Assembly (NCBI GenBank): GCA_900316285.1
Contig: ONCG01000028.1
Coordinates: forward strand, 1 to 47,845
Direction: 5' to 3'
Length of the DNA: 47,845 nt
Source: an uncultured Prevotellaceae bacterium
Lineage (GTDB): Bacteria > Bacteroidota > Bacteroidia > Bacteroidales > Bacteroidaceae
How positions within the stretch are numbered: the stretch's first letter is position 1; each line of letters begins with the position of its first letter. The notes beneath the pieces were generated by a model. The model worked only from the letters and a program-made list of their open reading frames with translations, was not told where the DNA came from and ran no database searches. Of this stretch, positions 22,160 through 29,997 are shown piece after piece. The position numbers and the translations under genes were made by a program.

Positions 22160-24310
22160 ATGACAAGACCGCTCATACTGACCATAGCGGCACTGCTGGC
22201 GGCAATGGTAGTCAGCGCCCAGGAGGACAGCACGCGACAGGTGAACCTGCAGGAGGTGACGGTGACGTCGGCTCAGCAGGGCATGCTGCAGAACCGCTCG
22301 TCGCTGGGACAACTGGAGACCATCAACCGTGCGGGACTGACGAAGATGGCCTGCTGCACGCTGTCGGCATCGTTCGAGAACTCGGCCACCACGCAGACCA
22401 GCTACAGCGACGCCGTGACGGGCACGCGCCAGATACAGATGCTCGGGTTGTCGGGGCTCTACACGCAGACGATGGCCGAGAACGTCCCCACGCTGCGCGG
22501 CCTGGCCTACGCCTTCGGGTGGGACTACACGCCGGCGTCGTGGCTCGACGGCATCTCGATTTCGAAAGGTGCCGGCACGGTGGTGAACGGCTACGAGGGC
22601 ATCACGGGGCAAATCAACCTGGACTTCCGCAAACCCAACGAAGGACGGCCGGTGTATATTGACCTCTACACCGACTCTCACCTGCACAACGAACTGAACA
22701 CGGTGCTAAAGCACCAGTTCTCGCCGAGACTGTTCGGGGCGCTGTTTCTGCACACCACGCAGACCGCCATGCCCGACCGTTGGCACAAGCAGATGGATGG
22801 CAACGACGATGGATTCATGGACATGCCGAAGGTGCACAACTATAATATATATAATAGGTGGCTCTATGCCGATGAAGACCACGGCGTGCAGTCGCGACTG
22901 GACGTGCGCTTCGTGTTCGACCAGCGCAAGGCCGGACAGATGGAGCACCACATGGCAACACCCTACACCGTGGGCACGCGCAATCTGAACTTCCAGGCAT
23001 CCAACAAGACGGGCATCACCATAGGCTCGCGGCCTGGGCAGAGTCTGGGCATCATCAACAGCGTGACGCTGCACGGACTGCGCACGCACTACGGCTGGAA
23101 GACGCTCGATGCCGACCAGAAGACGTACTACGGCAACCTGATCTTCAACAGCGACCTGGGCGAGCACCACACGTATCAAGTGGGAGCCAGCTATCTGTTC
23201 GACCTGACGAGCACCTACTACGTGGACATGGGGACCACGATTCCCGAGCACCTGCAACAACCCATGCCGGCCATCTTCACCTACCATCAGAAACTACGCT
23301 TTGCGCCGAAGGTGAGCGCCTATGGCGGATTTGCCGAATACACCAACACGGCGGTGAAGAACCTGACGCTGCAGGCCGGACTGCGGGCCGACTACCTGCT
23401 ACACGAGGGATGGCTGCTCACGCCGCGCCTGAACGTGAAATACAGCCCTGCCGACTGGCTCGTGGCACGCGTGTCGGCAGGTAGAGGCTACCGCATGGCC
23501 AACCCGCTGGTGGAGAACATCGGCCTCATGGCATCGGCACGCATACTCTCACCACAGTTCCTGTACGACGGCTCGGCGCTGGAACGCGCATGGAACATAG
23601 GCGGCAACCTGATTTTCACCATCCCCATCTGGAACCAGCAGGAGGCCACGCTGTCGGTGGACTACTACCACGTGAGGTTTCAGAACCGGCTGCACGCCGA
23701 CCTCGACGCCTTCCCGGGCATTGCCTACATCGCATCGAGCGACCACGACGGAGCCCCCCACTCCACCACCGACACGTGGCAGGCCGACGTTTCGATGCCG
23801 CTGGCAAAGGGGCTGACGCTCTACGCCGCCTGGCGCTACACGCTGCAGAACGTCGTACAGCAGAAGACGGCCACAGTGCCTGGTGGCAACAGTGGCGCTG
23901 ACATAATCCTCACGAGCGAGTACTACAAGACATCGCTCCCACTCACGCCCAGCTATAAGGCACTGCTCAACGTGGAGTATGCCACCGCCATGCGCCGCTG
24001 GATTTTCGATGCCACGCTGCAGCTGAACGGTCGCACCCGCCTGCCGGGACAGTACGACTACCAGCAACGCAGCGTGGTGGCCGAACACTCGCCGGCTTAC
24101 GCACTACTGTTTGCACAGGTGACGCGCCGCTTCCGCGACTTCGAGTTCTACGTGGGTGGCGAGAACCTGCTCAGCTACCGACAGCAGAACCCCATCATCG
24201 GGTGGGACGAGCCGTTCTCCTCACGCTTCGATGCCTCACAGGTGTGGGCTCCCATCACGGGCCGGAAGCTCTACGCCGGCATCCGCATCAATCTGGGAGA
24301 CTATATGTAA
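22160..24310 (+). CDS. TonB-dependent outer-membrane receptor, probably metal related
   Basis: A 716-residue receptor with signal peptide (MTRPLILTIAALLAAMVVSAQ), a TonB-box-like start (VNLQEVTVTS), a plug domain to about 165 (KGAGTVVNGYEGITGQINLDF) and a beta barrel to the end, which closes with KLYAGIRINLGDYM. It lacks the carboxypeptidase-like N-terminal extension of SusC proteins. This receptor subtype is often next to a small heavy-metal-associated protein, as here (24416-24721), so copper or a related metal is the likely cargo; that is inference. GC is clearly higher than in the flanking operons. Confidence 0.85.
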   Translation: MTRPLILTIAALLAAMVVSAQEDSTRQVNLQEVTVTSAQQGMLQNRSSLGQLETINRAGLTKMACCTLSASFENSATTQTSYSDAVTGTRQIQMLGLSGLYTQTMAENVPTLRGLAYAFGWDYTPASWLDGISISKGAGTVVNGYEGITGQINLDFRKPNEGRPVYIDLYTDSHLHNELNTVLKHQFSPRLFGALFLHTTQTAMPDRWHKQMDGNDDGFMDMPKVHNYNIYNRWLYADEDHGVQSRLDVRFVFDQRKAGQMEHHMATPYTVGTRNLNFQASNKTGITIGSRPGQSLGIINSVTLHGLRTHYGWKTLDADQKTYYGNLIFNSDLGEHHTYQVGASYLFDLTSTYYVDMGTTIPEHLQQPMPAIFTYHQKLRFAPKVSAYGGFAEYTNTAVKNLTLQAGLRADYLLHEGWLLTPRLNVKYSPADWLVARVSAGRGYRMANPLVENIGLMASARILSPQFLYDGSALERAWNIGGNLIFTIPIWNQQEATLSVDYYHVRFQNRLHADLDAFPGIAYIASSDHDGAPHSTTDTWQADVSMPLAKGLTLYAAWRYTLQNVVQQKTATVPGGNSGADIILTSEYYKTSLPLTPSYKALLNVEYATAMRRWIFDATLQLNGRTRLPGQYDYQQRSVVAEHSPAYALLFAQVTRRFRDFEFYVGGENLLSYRQQNPIIGWDEPFSSRFDASQVWAPITGRKLYAGIRINLGDYM

Positions 24311-24312
24311 GG

Positions 24313-24375
24313 GTGAAAGGTGAAAAGGTGAAAGGTTCACTCAAGCATACGTCCCTTTAAGCCCTTCCACTTTTA
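24313..24375 (+). repeat. GGTGAAA heptads followed by a shared TCCCTTTAAGCCC segment
   Basis: GGTGAAA words repeat from 24313, then CTCAAGCATACGTCCCTTT follows at 24340-24358, similar to the centre of the element at 21453-21603 (CAAGGCGTATGTCCCTTT). It seems a shorter copy of the same mobile or expanding element, placed in the spacer of the receptor/HMA operon. Confidence 0.5.
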
Positions 24376-24415
24376 GCCCTAAAAATAAACTCTTTAAATA
24401 AAAACAAAGAATACA

Positions 24416-24721
24416 ATGAAACAAATCATGATGATGCTGGTGCTCGTGGCCATGACGCTTACGGCCAGCGCCGGCGACAAGAAGAAGGCACAGACGGTGA
24501 AGACCGTCACGTTCAACGTATCGATGCACTGCGAGAACTGCCAGAAGAAGATTGAAGGCACCATAGGCTGGGAGAAAGGCGTGAAAGACCTGAAGACCAA
24601 CCTGAAGGAAAAAACCGTCACCATCAAGTACGACTCGCAGAAGACTACGCCCGAAAAGCTACAGAAAGGTATCGAGAAGCTGGGCTACAAGACAGAAGTA
24701 GCCACGCCGAAGAAGCAGTAA
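24416..24721 (+). CDS. Exported heavy-metal-associated (HMA) domain protein
   Basis: A 101-residue protein with signal peptide (MKQIMMMLVLVAMTLTASA), then a ferredoxin-like HMA domain with the metal site MHCENC (CxxC) and the usual end GIEKLGYKTEV. It would bind copper or a similar ion in the periplasm and pass it on after import. It lies 105 bp after the TonB-receptor gene and probably shares its transcript. Confidence 0.9.
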   Translation: MKQIMMMLVLVAMTLTASAGDKKKAQTVKTVTFNVSMHCENCQKKIEGTIGWEKGVKDLKTNLKEKTVTIKYDSQKTTPEKLQKGIEKLGYKTEVATPKKQ

Positions 24722-24735
24722 TCTCCCCAGGCTTC

Positions 24736-24762
24736 CCGGATAATCCGGAAAATCCGGATCCA
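24736..24762 (+). repeat. Three 9-bp CCGGAnAAT units
   Basis: CCGGA occurs at 24736, 24745 and 24754, an exact 9-bp period (CCGGATAAT, CCGGAAAAT, CCGGATCCA). It lies right after the HMA stop codon and is another of the short-period arrays that fill spacers in this window. Confidence 0.6.
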
Positions 24763-24770
24763 CACCGCAC

Positions 24771-24807
24771 AAAAAAAAGTGCCGCTACTCTCAACGAGCA
24801 GCGACAC
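24771..24807 (-). terminator. Terminator of the candidate small RNA
   Basis: On the minus strand GTGTCGCT pairs with AGCGGCAC (one U-G wobble), an inner CTC-GTTGA-GAG stem extends it, and eight T follow. On the plus strand the wobble becomes an A-C mismatch and no T-run follows. Confidence 0.75.
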
Positions 24808-24965
24808 AAGCCTATGTTTAACTAAAAATCCTTTTTCGAAACAAATGGTAGCCTCACGGCCTCCATTGTCACCTGTTAAACAATCTGTTTAAATTACCTT
24901 AAACCTAATAACTAAAAACCTAAATCTATTACTACTAACCTAAACAATCTATTAACCTTTTGACG
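24771..24965 (-). ncRNA. Candidate intergenic small RNA
   Basis: A good promoter (24969-24999) and an intrinsic terminator (24771-24807) on the same minus strand bracket about 195 nt with no sizeable ORF. The 3' hairpin needs a U-G wobble that exists only in the minus-strand RNA. An internal stem, ATGG-AG-GCC-GTGA-GGC-TA-CCAT, lies at about 24844-24865. The 5' half is A/U rich with repeated TTTAGGTT words. A 14-codon reading frame starting MEAVRLPF begins at about 24865. I cannot match it to a known RNA; 6S RNA is not supported because no closing stem is seen. Confidence 0.6.
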
Positions 24966-24968
24966 ATG

Positions 24969-24999
24969 CAAAGGTACGACGTTTTTCCAAATTTTGCAA
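24969..24999 (-). promoter_or_regulatory. Promoter of the candidate small RNA
   Basis: On the minus strand TTG (24997-24999), exactly 20 bp, TACCTTTG (24969-24976). Bases 25000-25129, between this promoter and the stop codon of the receptor gene, hold no feature I recognise. Confidence 0.7.
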
Positions 25000-25129
25000 T
25001 ACTTCATGCATTATTTCCTTAAAAAATATACGTTTTCTTGATTTAAATCAATGATTGTTCGCGCACACAACGTATTTTAACACATTTATGCGCCTTTTTG
25101 AGGAATGAAGACGACCTTGAAACGAAAGC

Positions 25130-27712
25130 CTACAAACGGCTCTTTTCATCGTTTCCGGCACCCGAACCTTTGTACTTCGAATGAGTGGCATTGAAGTTAT
25201 AGCTGAGCGTGATGCCCACACACTGCTCATAGGTGTAGTAGTCCTGAGCCGTTTGACCGATGGCATAGTAAGTGATGTTCTTAGTTTTCGACGTGCGGAA
25301 GATGTCGTTAGCATAGAGTGTACACGAGAGACGTTCCTTGAAGAAAGACTTTTGCACACTGGCATTTACCTCAAAGTTGCTGCCGCGATACATAAATCCC
25401 CAGTGGTTGCTGCCGGTATAGCGGACTTGCAGGAACGCTTTCGTGGTGGGATTGATGACAAACCAGTTCTTCAAGTCGAAGCTGAATTCGGGCTTGTTCA
25501 TTTTCTTCGGCGCGCCGTATGCCTCAGCGTCGAACATTTGCTGATAGTAGTGCAGTGTGGCTGACGGTTGCCAGAATCCCAGTTTGGGCGAAACGACGAG
25601 AGTTGCATAAACGCGGTCTTGATGGTCGAAGTTAACAGGTTGGAAGATGGCAATCTCCTTTTCCTCATCATAGACCCTACCGATGTGAGTAAAAAGATCG
25701 TTCTCACGGGTATAGCCTGCAACGAAAGTCAACCATGAATAAGTCAGGTTGAGGTCGATGCTCTGACGCACCGAAGGTCGCAACAGCGGATTACCGCCCT
25801 CATAGAACATACGGCTGTCATAGACAATCCTTGATTCCAACATACGGTAGGGCGGTCGAGTGATGCGCTTACCACAGCTCAACTGCGCACTCCACTTTTC
25901 CTTCTGCCATGCTACTGACAAGCTAGGAAACCAGTCGTTATAAGTTCTACTGGGTTCTTGTTGCCATTTGTCAAACGAGTAGTAATCCGCTTTTACATGC
26001 TCAAAGCGAAGACCAGCATTTAGGCGCCACGGCCCCAACGGCAACTCGTATTCGGCAAAGCCGGCAATATTCTTTTCCTTCATCTCGTTGTCGGTTTCTG
26101 GGATGATGCCTTCTTGATTGATGTTCTTGCCTTGGCTCTGCGTAGAGGAAGCCTCCGACCCACCACTCAGCATGCCTTTCCAAATGGGATAAGTCAGCAC
26201 CAGTTTCCCTGCCACCATCTTGCGATCATCATTGTTGAGGGTGGTGATTGTTCGGTCGTCAAGTTCCTTGCTAAACTCCTGTTGGTTGAGATGGCTCTCT
26301 GTAGCGCGTCGCAACAGCGTAGCATTCAGGTCGATGCCTAATTCCCCTGCCTTTCCCACATAGTATGTGTTCAGTTCCCATACAGGTTTGTTGAGCTCGT
26401 CGATTTCTGTTTTCAGAAGGACATCACCGTAGAAAGCCCCGTTCTTCAGATAGTTCTGCTTCATCTCAGACTTATAATTGTCATAGAATATATGCTGTGA
26501 AGAGAAGCTCAGACCAATGGAATGATCGGCATTGAAGTCATAGCTCAAACCTGCCTGATAGTCAAATTGCGTCCAGCTACTTCTGCTAGGCAATGTAGCA
26601 TGAACATTGAATAGGTCTTTTTTGATATGTAGTTCCTGATCAATATCTTGGTCATTACTGAAGTGGCCGTTGTCGAGAGCTACATTGGCAAATGCCTCCA
26701 GTCCGCCTGTGCGATATTTTAAGGTCAGGTCGTCGTAGTTACTCCACTTGTTGTTTTTCCACGTTCGGCTGGTGGCCATCAGGCTGAATCCGTCGCCTTG
26801 GGGCTTCAGCGTCTTGATGCAAATTACGGCATTCACCTCTGCATTGTATTTGGCACCGGGCGCGGTGATAATCTCTACATTCTTGACATCAATCGATTTC
26901 AACCGTTTCAGTTCGCTTGCATCGCGTACCTTTTTATTATTAATATAGATTTCCGGCTCACCCTTGGCCAACACCTCGAACTTACCATCGCGAGCTTGCA
27001 CCATCGGCAGCATCGAGAGCAGGTCTTCGGCCGTGCCTATATCACGCAGAATGGAGTGTTGTACATCCACCGATATGCCCCCCTGTGCCATTTTATATTG
27101 CGGAATCTCGCCTTTCACCTCTACACCTTTCACCATATAGGTTTCTGGATGCAGGGTAATCGTGCCGATATTGCCCACACTAACCGTGCGACTGACGGTT
27201 TTATAGCCTACATACGACACATTGACCGTGACGCGTGGCTCCTTGCAAGGAATGACAAAGTCGCCGTTCTCATTGCTTACCCCACCGTTGACGAATGCTG
27301 AATCAGCATTGAGTAGGGAGATATTAGCATATTCCACCGGCATACCACTCTTGTCGACAACACGCCCAATAACCTTTGTGTTCTCCTTCTGTGTGCACTC
27401 GATGAAGATTTGGTCGCCATCGAATGTTACCTTGATGGGATAGAAACTGATGACCTCACGAAGAGCATCTTTCAGAGAGAGGTCGTAGAAATGACTGGTC
27501 ACAGTGAAATCCTCCAACTCATCGTAGATGAAGTAGATGGTTTTGTCGTCGGTGGTGGCATTGAGGTCTTCGAGCACCTTCGAGAGTGAGACGTTCTGAT
27601 AGTCGCGGGTGATGCGAATTCCCGAGTTGCGGCCGGCCTTCCGTGTGCTTTGAGCTTGCAGACACAAGGCGAAGCTACAAAGCATGGCTGTGAATAGAAT
27701 CTTTTTCATCAT
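25130..27712 (-). CDS. Outer-membrane beta-barrel receptor with STN signalling domain
   Basis: An 860-residue protein: signal peptide, an STN-type domain (about 35-110, SLSKVLEDLNATTDD and DALREVISFYPIKVTFDGDQIF), a carboxypeptidase-like beta sandwich (about 115-195, VIGRVVDKSGMPVEYANISLLNADSA), a plug-like domain with NVEIITAPGAKYNAEV, and a barrel of the OMP_b-brl_3 type. The STN domain, and the ECF sigma factor and anti-sigma genes upstream, indicate a trans-envelope signalling receptor of the FecA logic. The start overlaps the anti-sigma gene by 4 bp. The ligand is unknown. Confidence 0.85.
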   Translation of the reverse strand: MMKKILFTAMLCSFALCLQAQSTRKAGRNSGIRITRDYQNVSLSKVLEDLNATTDDKTIYFIYDELEDFTVTSHFYDLSLKDALREVISFYPIKVTFDGDQIFIECTQKENTKVIGRVVDKSGMPVEYANISLLNADSAFVNGGVSNENGDFVIPCKEPRVTVNVSYVGYKTVSRTVSVGNIGTITLHPETYMVKGVEVKGEIPQYKMAQGGISVDVQHSILRDIGTAEDLLSMLPMVQARDGKFEVLAKGEPEIYINNKKVRDASELKRLKSIDVKNVEIITAPGAKYNAEVNAVICIKTLKPQGDGFSLMATSRTWKNNKWSNYDDLTLKYRTGGLEAFANVALDNGHFSNDQDIDQELHIKKDLFNVHATLPSRSSWTQFDYQAGLSYDFNADHSIGLSFSSQHIFYDNYKSEMKQNYLKNGAFYGDVLLKTEIDELNKPVWELNTYYVGKAGELGIDLNATLLRRATESHLNQQEFSKELDDRTITTLNNDDRKMVAGKLVLTYPIWKGMLSGGSEASSTQSQGKNINQEGIIPETDNEMKEKNIAGFAEYELPLGPWRLNAGLRFEHVKADYYSFDKWQQEPSRTYNDWFPSLSVAWQKEKWSAQLSCGKRITRPPYRMLESRIVYDSRMFYEGGNPLLRPSVRQSIDLNLTYSWLTFVAGYTRENDLFTHIGRVYDEEKEIAIFQPVNFDHQDRVYATLVVSPKLGFWQPSATLHYYQQMFDAEAYGAPKKMNKPEFSFDLKNWFVINPTTKAFLQVRYTGSNHWGFMYRGSNFEVNASVQKSFFKERLSCTLYANDIFRTSKTKNITYYAIGQTAQDYYTYEQCVGITLSYNFNATHSKYKGSGAGNDEKSRL

Positions 27713-28374
27713 CGTGTAGCTTCGTTTGATTCGACGACCAGTGTCTGGTTTTCAATGTTGATGTGGATGCGCTCGAACTTATTGAACGTCGCAACGACGT
27801 CCTCAATCTTCGATGCTTTGTCCCAGGTGAAATAGAGGCGGATGTGCTTCGCGGCCACGGTACGGAACGTCACCTTATAATTATAATAGGTGGTCATTTC
27901 GTTGAGCATTGCCTGCAACTCGGCATTCTCAAAGACGACGGGTGCTTGCTTGACGCTGTCAGTCGGTTCTTCCATCAGCACTTGTTGGGGAGAGTTTGCC
28001 ATCGGGAGTTCCTGAACAGGCTTTTGCGAATCCTCTCCTGCGCGATGAGCCATGCGATAGGCTGCATAGGCGATGCCACTAAGCATCAATACTCCGATGA
28101 ACAGGGCGGCTATCTTCGACAAAGAATAATGACGGCGGGTGGTTCTGCCATCCGAGTCGGCATCATGGGTCATTGAGAAATTCTGCCACTCCTCGTCTTT
28201 CAGACCTTCGGCAATCTTTGCCTTGGCATCCTCCATTTGGAAGGCATCGGCACTTAGTCGCATGGCCTCGTAGAGTTCGCGGCACTCCTCGTCGGCGAGT
28301 AACTCTAAAAGCTGCTCGTCGCTATACTGCTCGGGATTTTCCAACATCCTCAGTAGAAGTTCACTCTTGTCCAT
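27709..28374 (-). CDS. Short FecR-like anti-sigma factor
   Basis: A 221-residue protein: a cytosolic N-terminal helical region (1-80), one membrane helix (about 87-107, SKIAALFIGVLMLSGIAYAA), and a periplasmic domain (about 150-215) resembling DUF4974/STN, with FENAELQAMLNEMTTYYNYKV at its start. The central FecR beta domain of usual Bacteroidetes anti-sigma factors is missing. It lies between the sigma gene (5-bp gap) and the receptor (4-bp overlap), so it should hold the sigma factor until the receptor signals. Confidence 0.8.
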   Translation of the reverse strand: MDKSELLLRMLENPEQYSDEQLLELLADEECRELYEAMRLSADAFQMEDAKAKIAEGLKDEEWQNFSMTHDADSDGRTTRRHYSLSKIAALFIGVLMLSGIAYAAYRMAHRAGEDSQKPVQELPMANSPQQVLMEEPTDSVKQAPVVFENAELQAMLNEMTTYYNYKVTFRTVAAKHIRLYFTWDKASKIEDVVATFNKFERIHINIENQTLVVESNEATR

Positions 28375-28379
28375 AGTCG

Positions 28380-28868
28380 TTAGGGATTAAAATGATTTTT
28401 GATTCGTCGAAGTGCCTGGGCGATGTGCTTGTAGACTGCCGACTCGCTGATGCTGAGAGCAGAGGCTATCTCGGCATAGGTTTTGCTTTGCTGATACCGC
28501 AGTTGAAACACGCGGAGCGTCTGCGGAGAGAGCTCTTTCTCGGTAAAGTCGAGGACCTCCGCCAGACGGTCGGTCTGCTTCTCTATCGGCATCAGTTCGA
28601 CGGTGTCGTTCATTTGCAAGAGCTGGCTAGCGCGCTGCCTCACCTGCTTGGCACGAATCATCTTCAGACACTTGTTGCGCACACAGGTAAGCAGGAAACT
28701 CTTGGCACTCTCCTCCCGCACGTCGATGCTGCCGTCAGCGATTCTTGCGAACACGTCGCTCACTGCGTCGCGGCTCTCCTCGTCGTCGTGCAACATGATG
28801 CGCGCCAGCATGTACATCCTGTCGTAATGCTCCATAAAGAGCGCCTTCACTGTTTCCTTGTTTGCCAT
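28380..28868 (-). CDS. ECF-type RNA polymerase sigma-70 factor
   Basis: A 162-residue sigma factor. Region 2 (about 8-75) contains FMEHYDRMYMLARIMLHDDEE and DAVSDVFARI; region 4 (about 110-158) contains LSPQTLRVFQLRYQQSKTYAEIA and the helix-turn-helix SISESAVYKHIAQALRRIK. It belongs to the Bacteroidetes ECF group paired with FecR-like anti-sigma factors. It is first in the operon, transcribed from the TATCTTTG box at 28941-28948. Confidence 0.93.
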   Translation of the reverse strand: MANKETVKALFMEHYDRMYMLARIMLHDDEESRDAVSDVFARIADGSIDVREESAKSFLLTCVRNKCLKMIRAKQVRQRASQLLQMNDTVELMPIEKQTDRLAEVLDFTEKELSPQTLRVFQLRYQQSKTYAEIASALSISESAVYKHIAQALRRIKNHFNP

Positions 28869-28940
28869 TCTTGTGTACGTTTTTATCTCTAATACCCCTA
28901 ACTGGTCAGTTTCCCAACCCCTTTAGGAAGAAAAGTGATG

Positions 28941-28948
28941 CAAAGATA
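28941..28948 (-). promoter_or_regulatory. Promoter -7 box of the sigma/anti-sigma/receptor operon
   Basis: The minus strand reads TATCTTTG 72 bp before the sigma-factor ATG. A divergent TATCTTTG on the plus strand lies only 33 bp away, so the two units share a short control region. Confidence 0.65.
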
Positions 28949-28981
28949 AGAATTATATTTGGTTTTTCGCTCACTTATTCG

Positions 28982-28989
28982 TATCTTTG
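28982..28989 (+). promoter_or_regulatory. Promoter -7 box of the BASS transporter gene
   Basis: TATCTTTG is followed after 7 bp by the ATG at 28997. The transcript would start at or within a few bases of the start codon, so the message may be leaderless. Confidence 0.65.
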
Positions 28990-28996
28990 CAGGACA

Positions 28997-29974
28997 ATGA
29001 AGAAGAAGGATGCTATAGTAAGGTTTTTGAAAGACTGGTCGCTGCCTGTCGGCATGGGAACAGGTATCACCGTTTACCTGCTCTTTGCCTTGACGCCGGC
29101 ACTCGATGGTGCCGCCACTTTCTTTGCGCCTTTTTTCGATAGGATTGTTCCACTGTTTATGTTCTTCATCCTTTTCGTGACGTTTTGCAAGGTGGACTTC
29201 CACCGCATGCGCCCTGTGGCGTGGCATCTATGGGAGGCATTGTTCCAGATCGTATTCATCGGGGTGGCGATGGCCATCATCCTAGGCTTCCACCTGCAAG
29301 GAGAGAGCCTGATTCTGATGGAAGCGCTGCTGGTATGCATCATCTCTCCATGTGCTGCAGCGGCGCCGGTGGTAACGCAGAAGTTGGGTGGAGACCTGGA
29401 ACAGATGACGACCTATACGTTCCTGACGAATTTCATCACGGCGCTGTTTATCCCCCTGTGCTTCCCGATGATTGAGAAGGCAGGCCATATCACGTTTTGG
29501 GTGGCTTTCCTAACGATTCTGAAGGGAGTGACGCTGGTGCTCGTGGTGCCGATGCTATTGGCTTACCTCGTGAAGCACTATGCGAAAGGGCTCCATCGCC
29601 GCATCGTCAGCGTGAAGGACCTGGGTTATTACCTGTGGGCGACATCGCTGTCAATCGTCACGGGTGTGACAATGAAGAACATCTTCCACGCGCAGTCGTC
29701 GTGGTGGTTTGTAGCCGCGATAGCGCTGTTGGGGTTGGTGCTATGCATCGTGCAGTTTTCCGTTGGCCGCTGGATAGGTCATTTCTCCGGCCATACAGCT
29801 GAAGGTGGCCAGGCTCTAGGGCAGAAGAACACGGCCTTTGGCATCTGGATTGCCTACACCTATTTGACGCCATTATCGTCGGTGGGACCGGGGTGCTACA
29901 TCCTGTGGCAAAACATCATCAACAGCATCGAGATCTGGCAGCATCGGAAAAACGAAAATGCGCAAAACAAGTAA
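28997..29974 (+). CDS. BASS-family (bile acid:sodium symporter-like) transporter
   Basis: A 325-residue inner-membrane protein with nine or ten hydrophobic segments. The layout and the motifs LLVCIISPCAAAAPVVTQKLGGD and GQKNTAFGIWIAYTYLTPLSSVGPG fit the BASS superfamily, whose members move organic anions with sodium. The start at 28997 is chosen because the in-frame ATG at 28862 lies before the promoter. A GH43 gene follows after 23 bp and is probably co-transcribed, which would suggest a small product of pentose-containing glycans or an unrelated metabolite; the cargo cannot be read from sequence. Confidence 0.8.
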   Translation: MKKKDAIVRFLKDWSLPVGMGTGITVYLLFALTPALDGAATFFAPFFDRIVPLFMFFILFVTFCKVDFHRMRPVAWHLWEALFQIVFIGVAMAIILGFHLQGESLILMEALLVCIISPCAAAAPVVTQKLGGDLEQMTTYTFLTNFITALFIPLCFPMIEKAGHITFWVAFLTILKGVTLVLVVPMLLAYLVKHYAKGLHRRIVSVKDLGYYLWATSLSIVTGVTMKNIFHAQSSWWFVAAIALLGLVLCIVQFSVGRWIGHFSGHTAEGGQALGQKNTAFGIWIAYTYLTPLSSVGPGCYILWQNIINSIEIWQHRKNENAQNK

Positions 29975-29997
29975 ATAACATAAAAATAAAGGAAAAA

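Noticed and set aside
24771-24965. 6S RNA or tmRNA
   Set aside because: No closing stem joining the 5' and 3' ends, no central bubble pattern, and no tRNA-like ends with a tag frame were seen.
28890-28930. A further copy of the GC-rich hairpin repeat in the sigma-factor leader
   Set aside because: CCCCTAAC and CCAACCCCTTTAGGAAG resemble the C-rich lead, but no matching G-rich arm is present.
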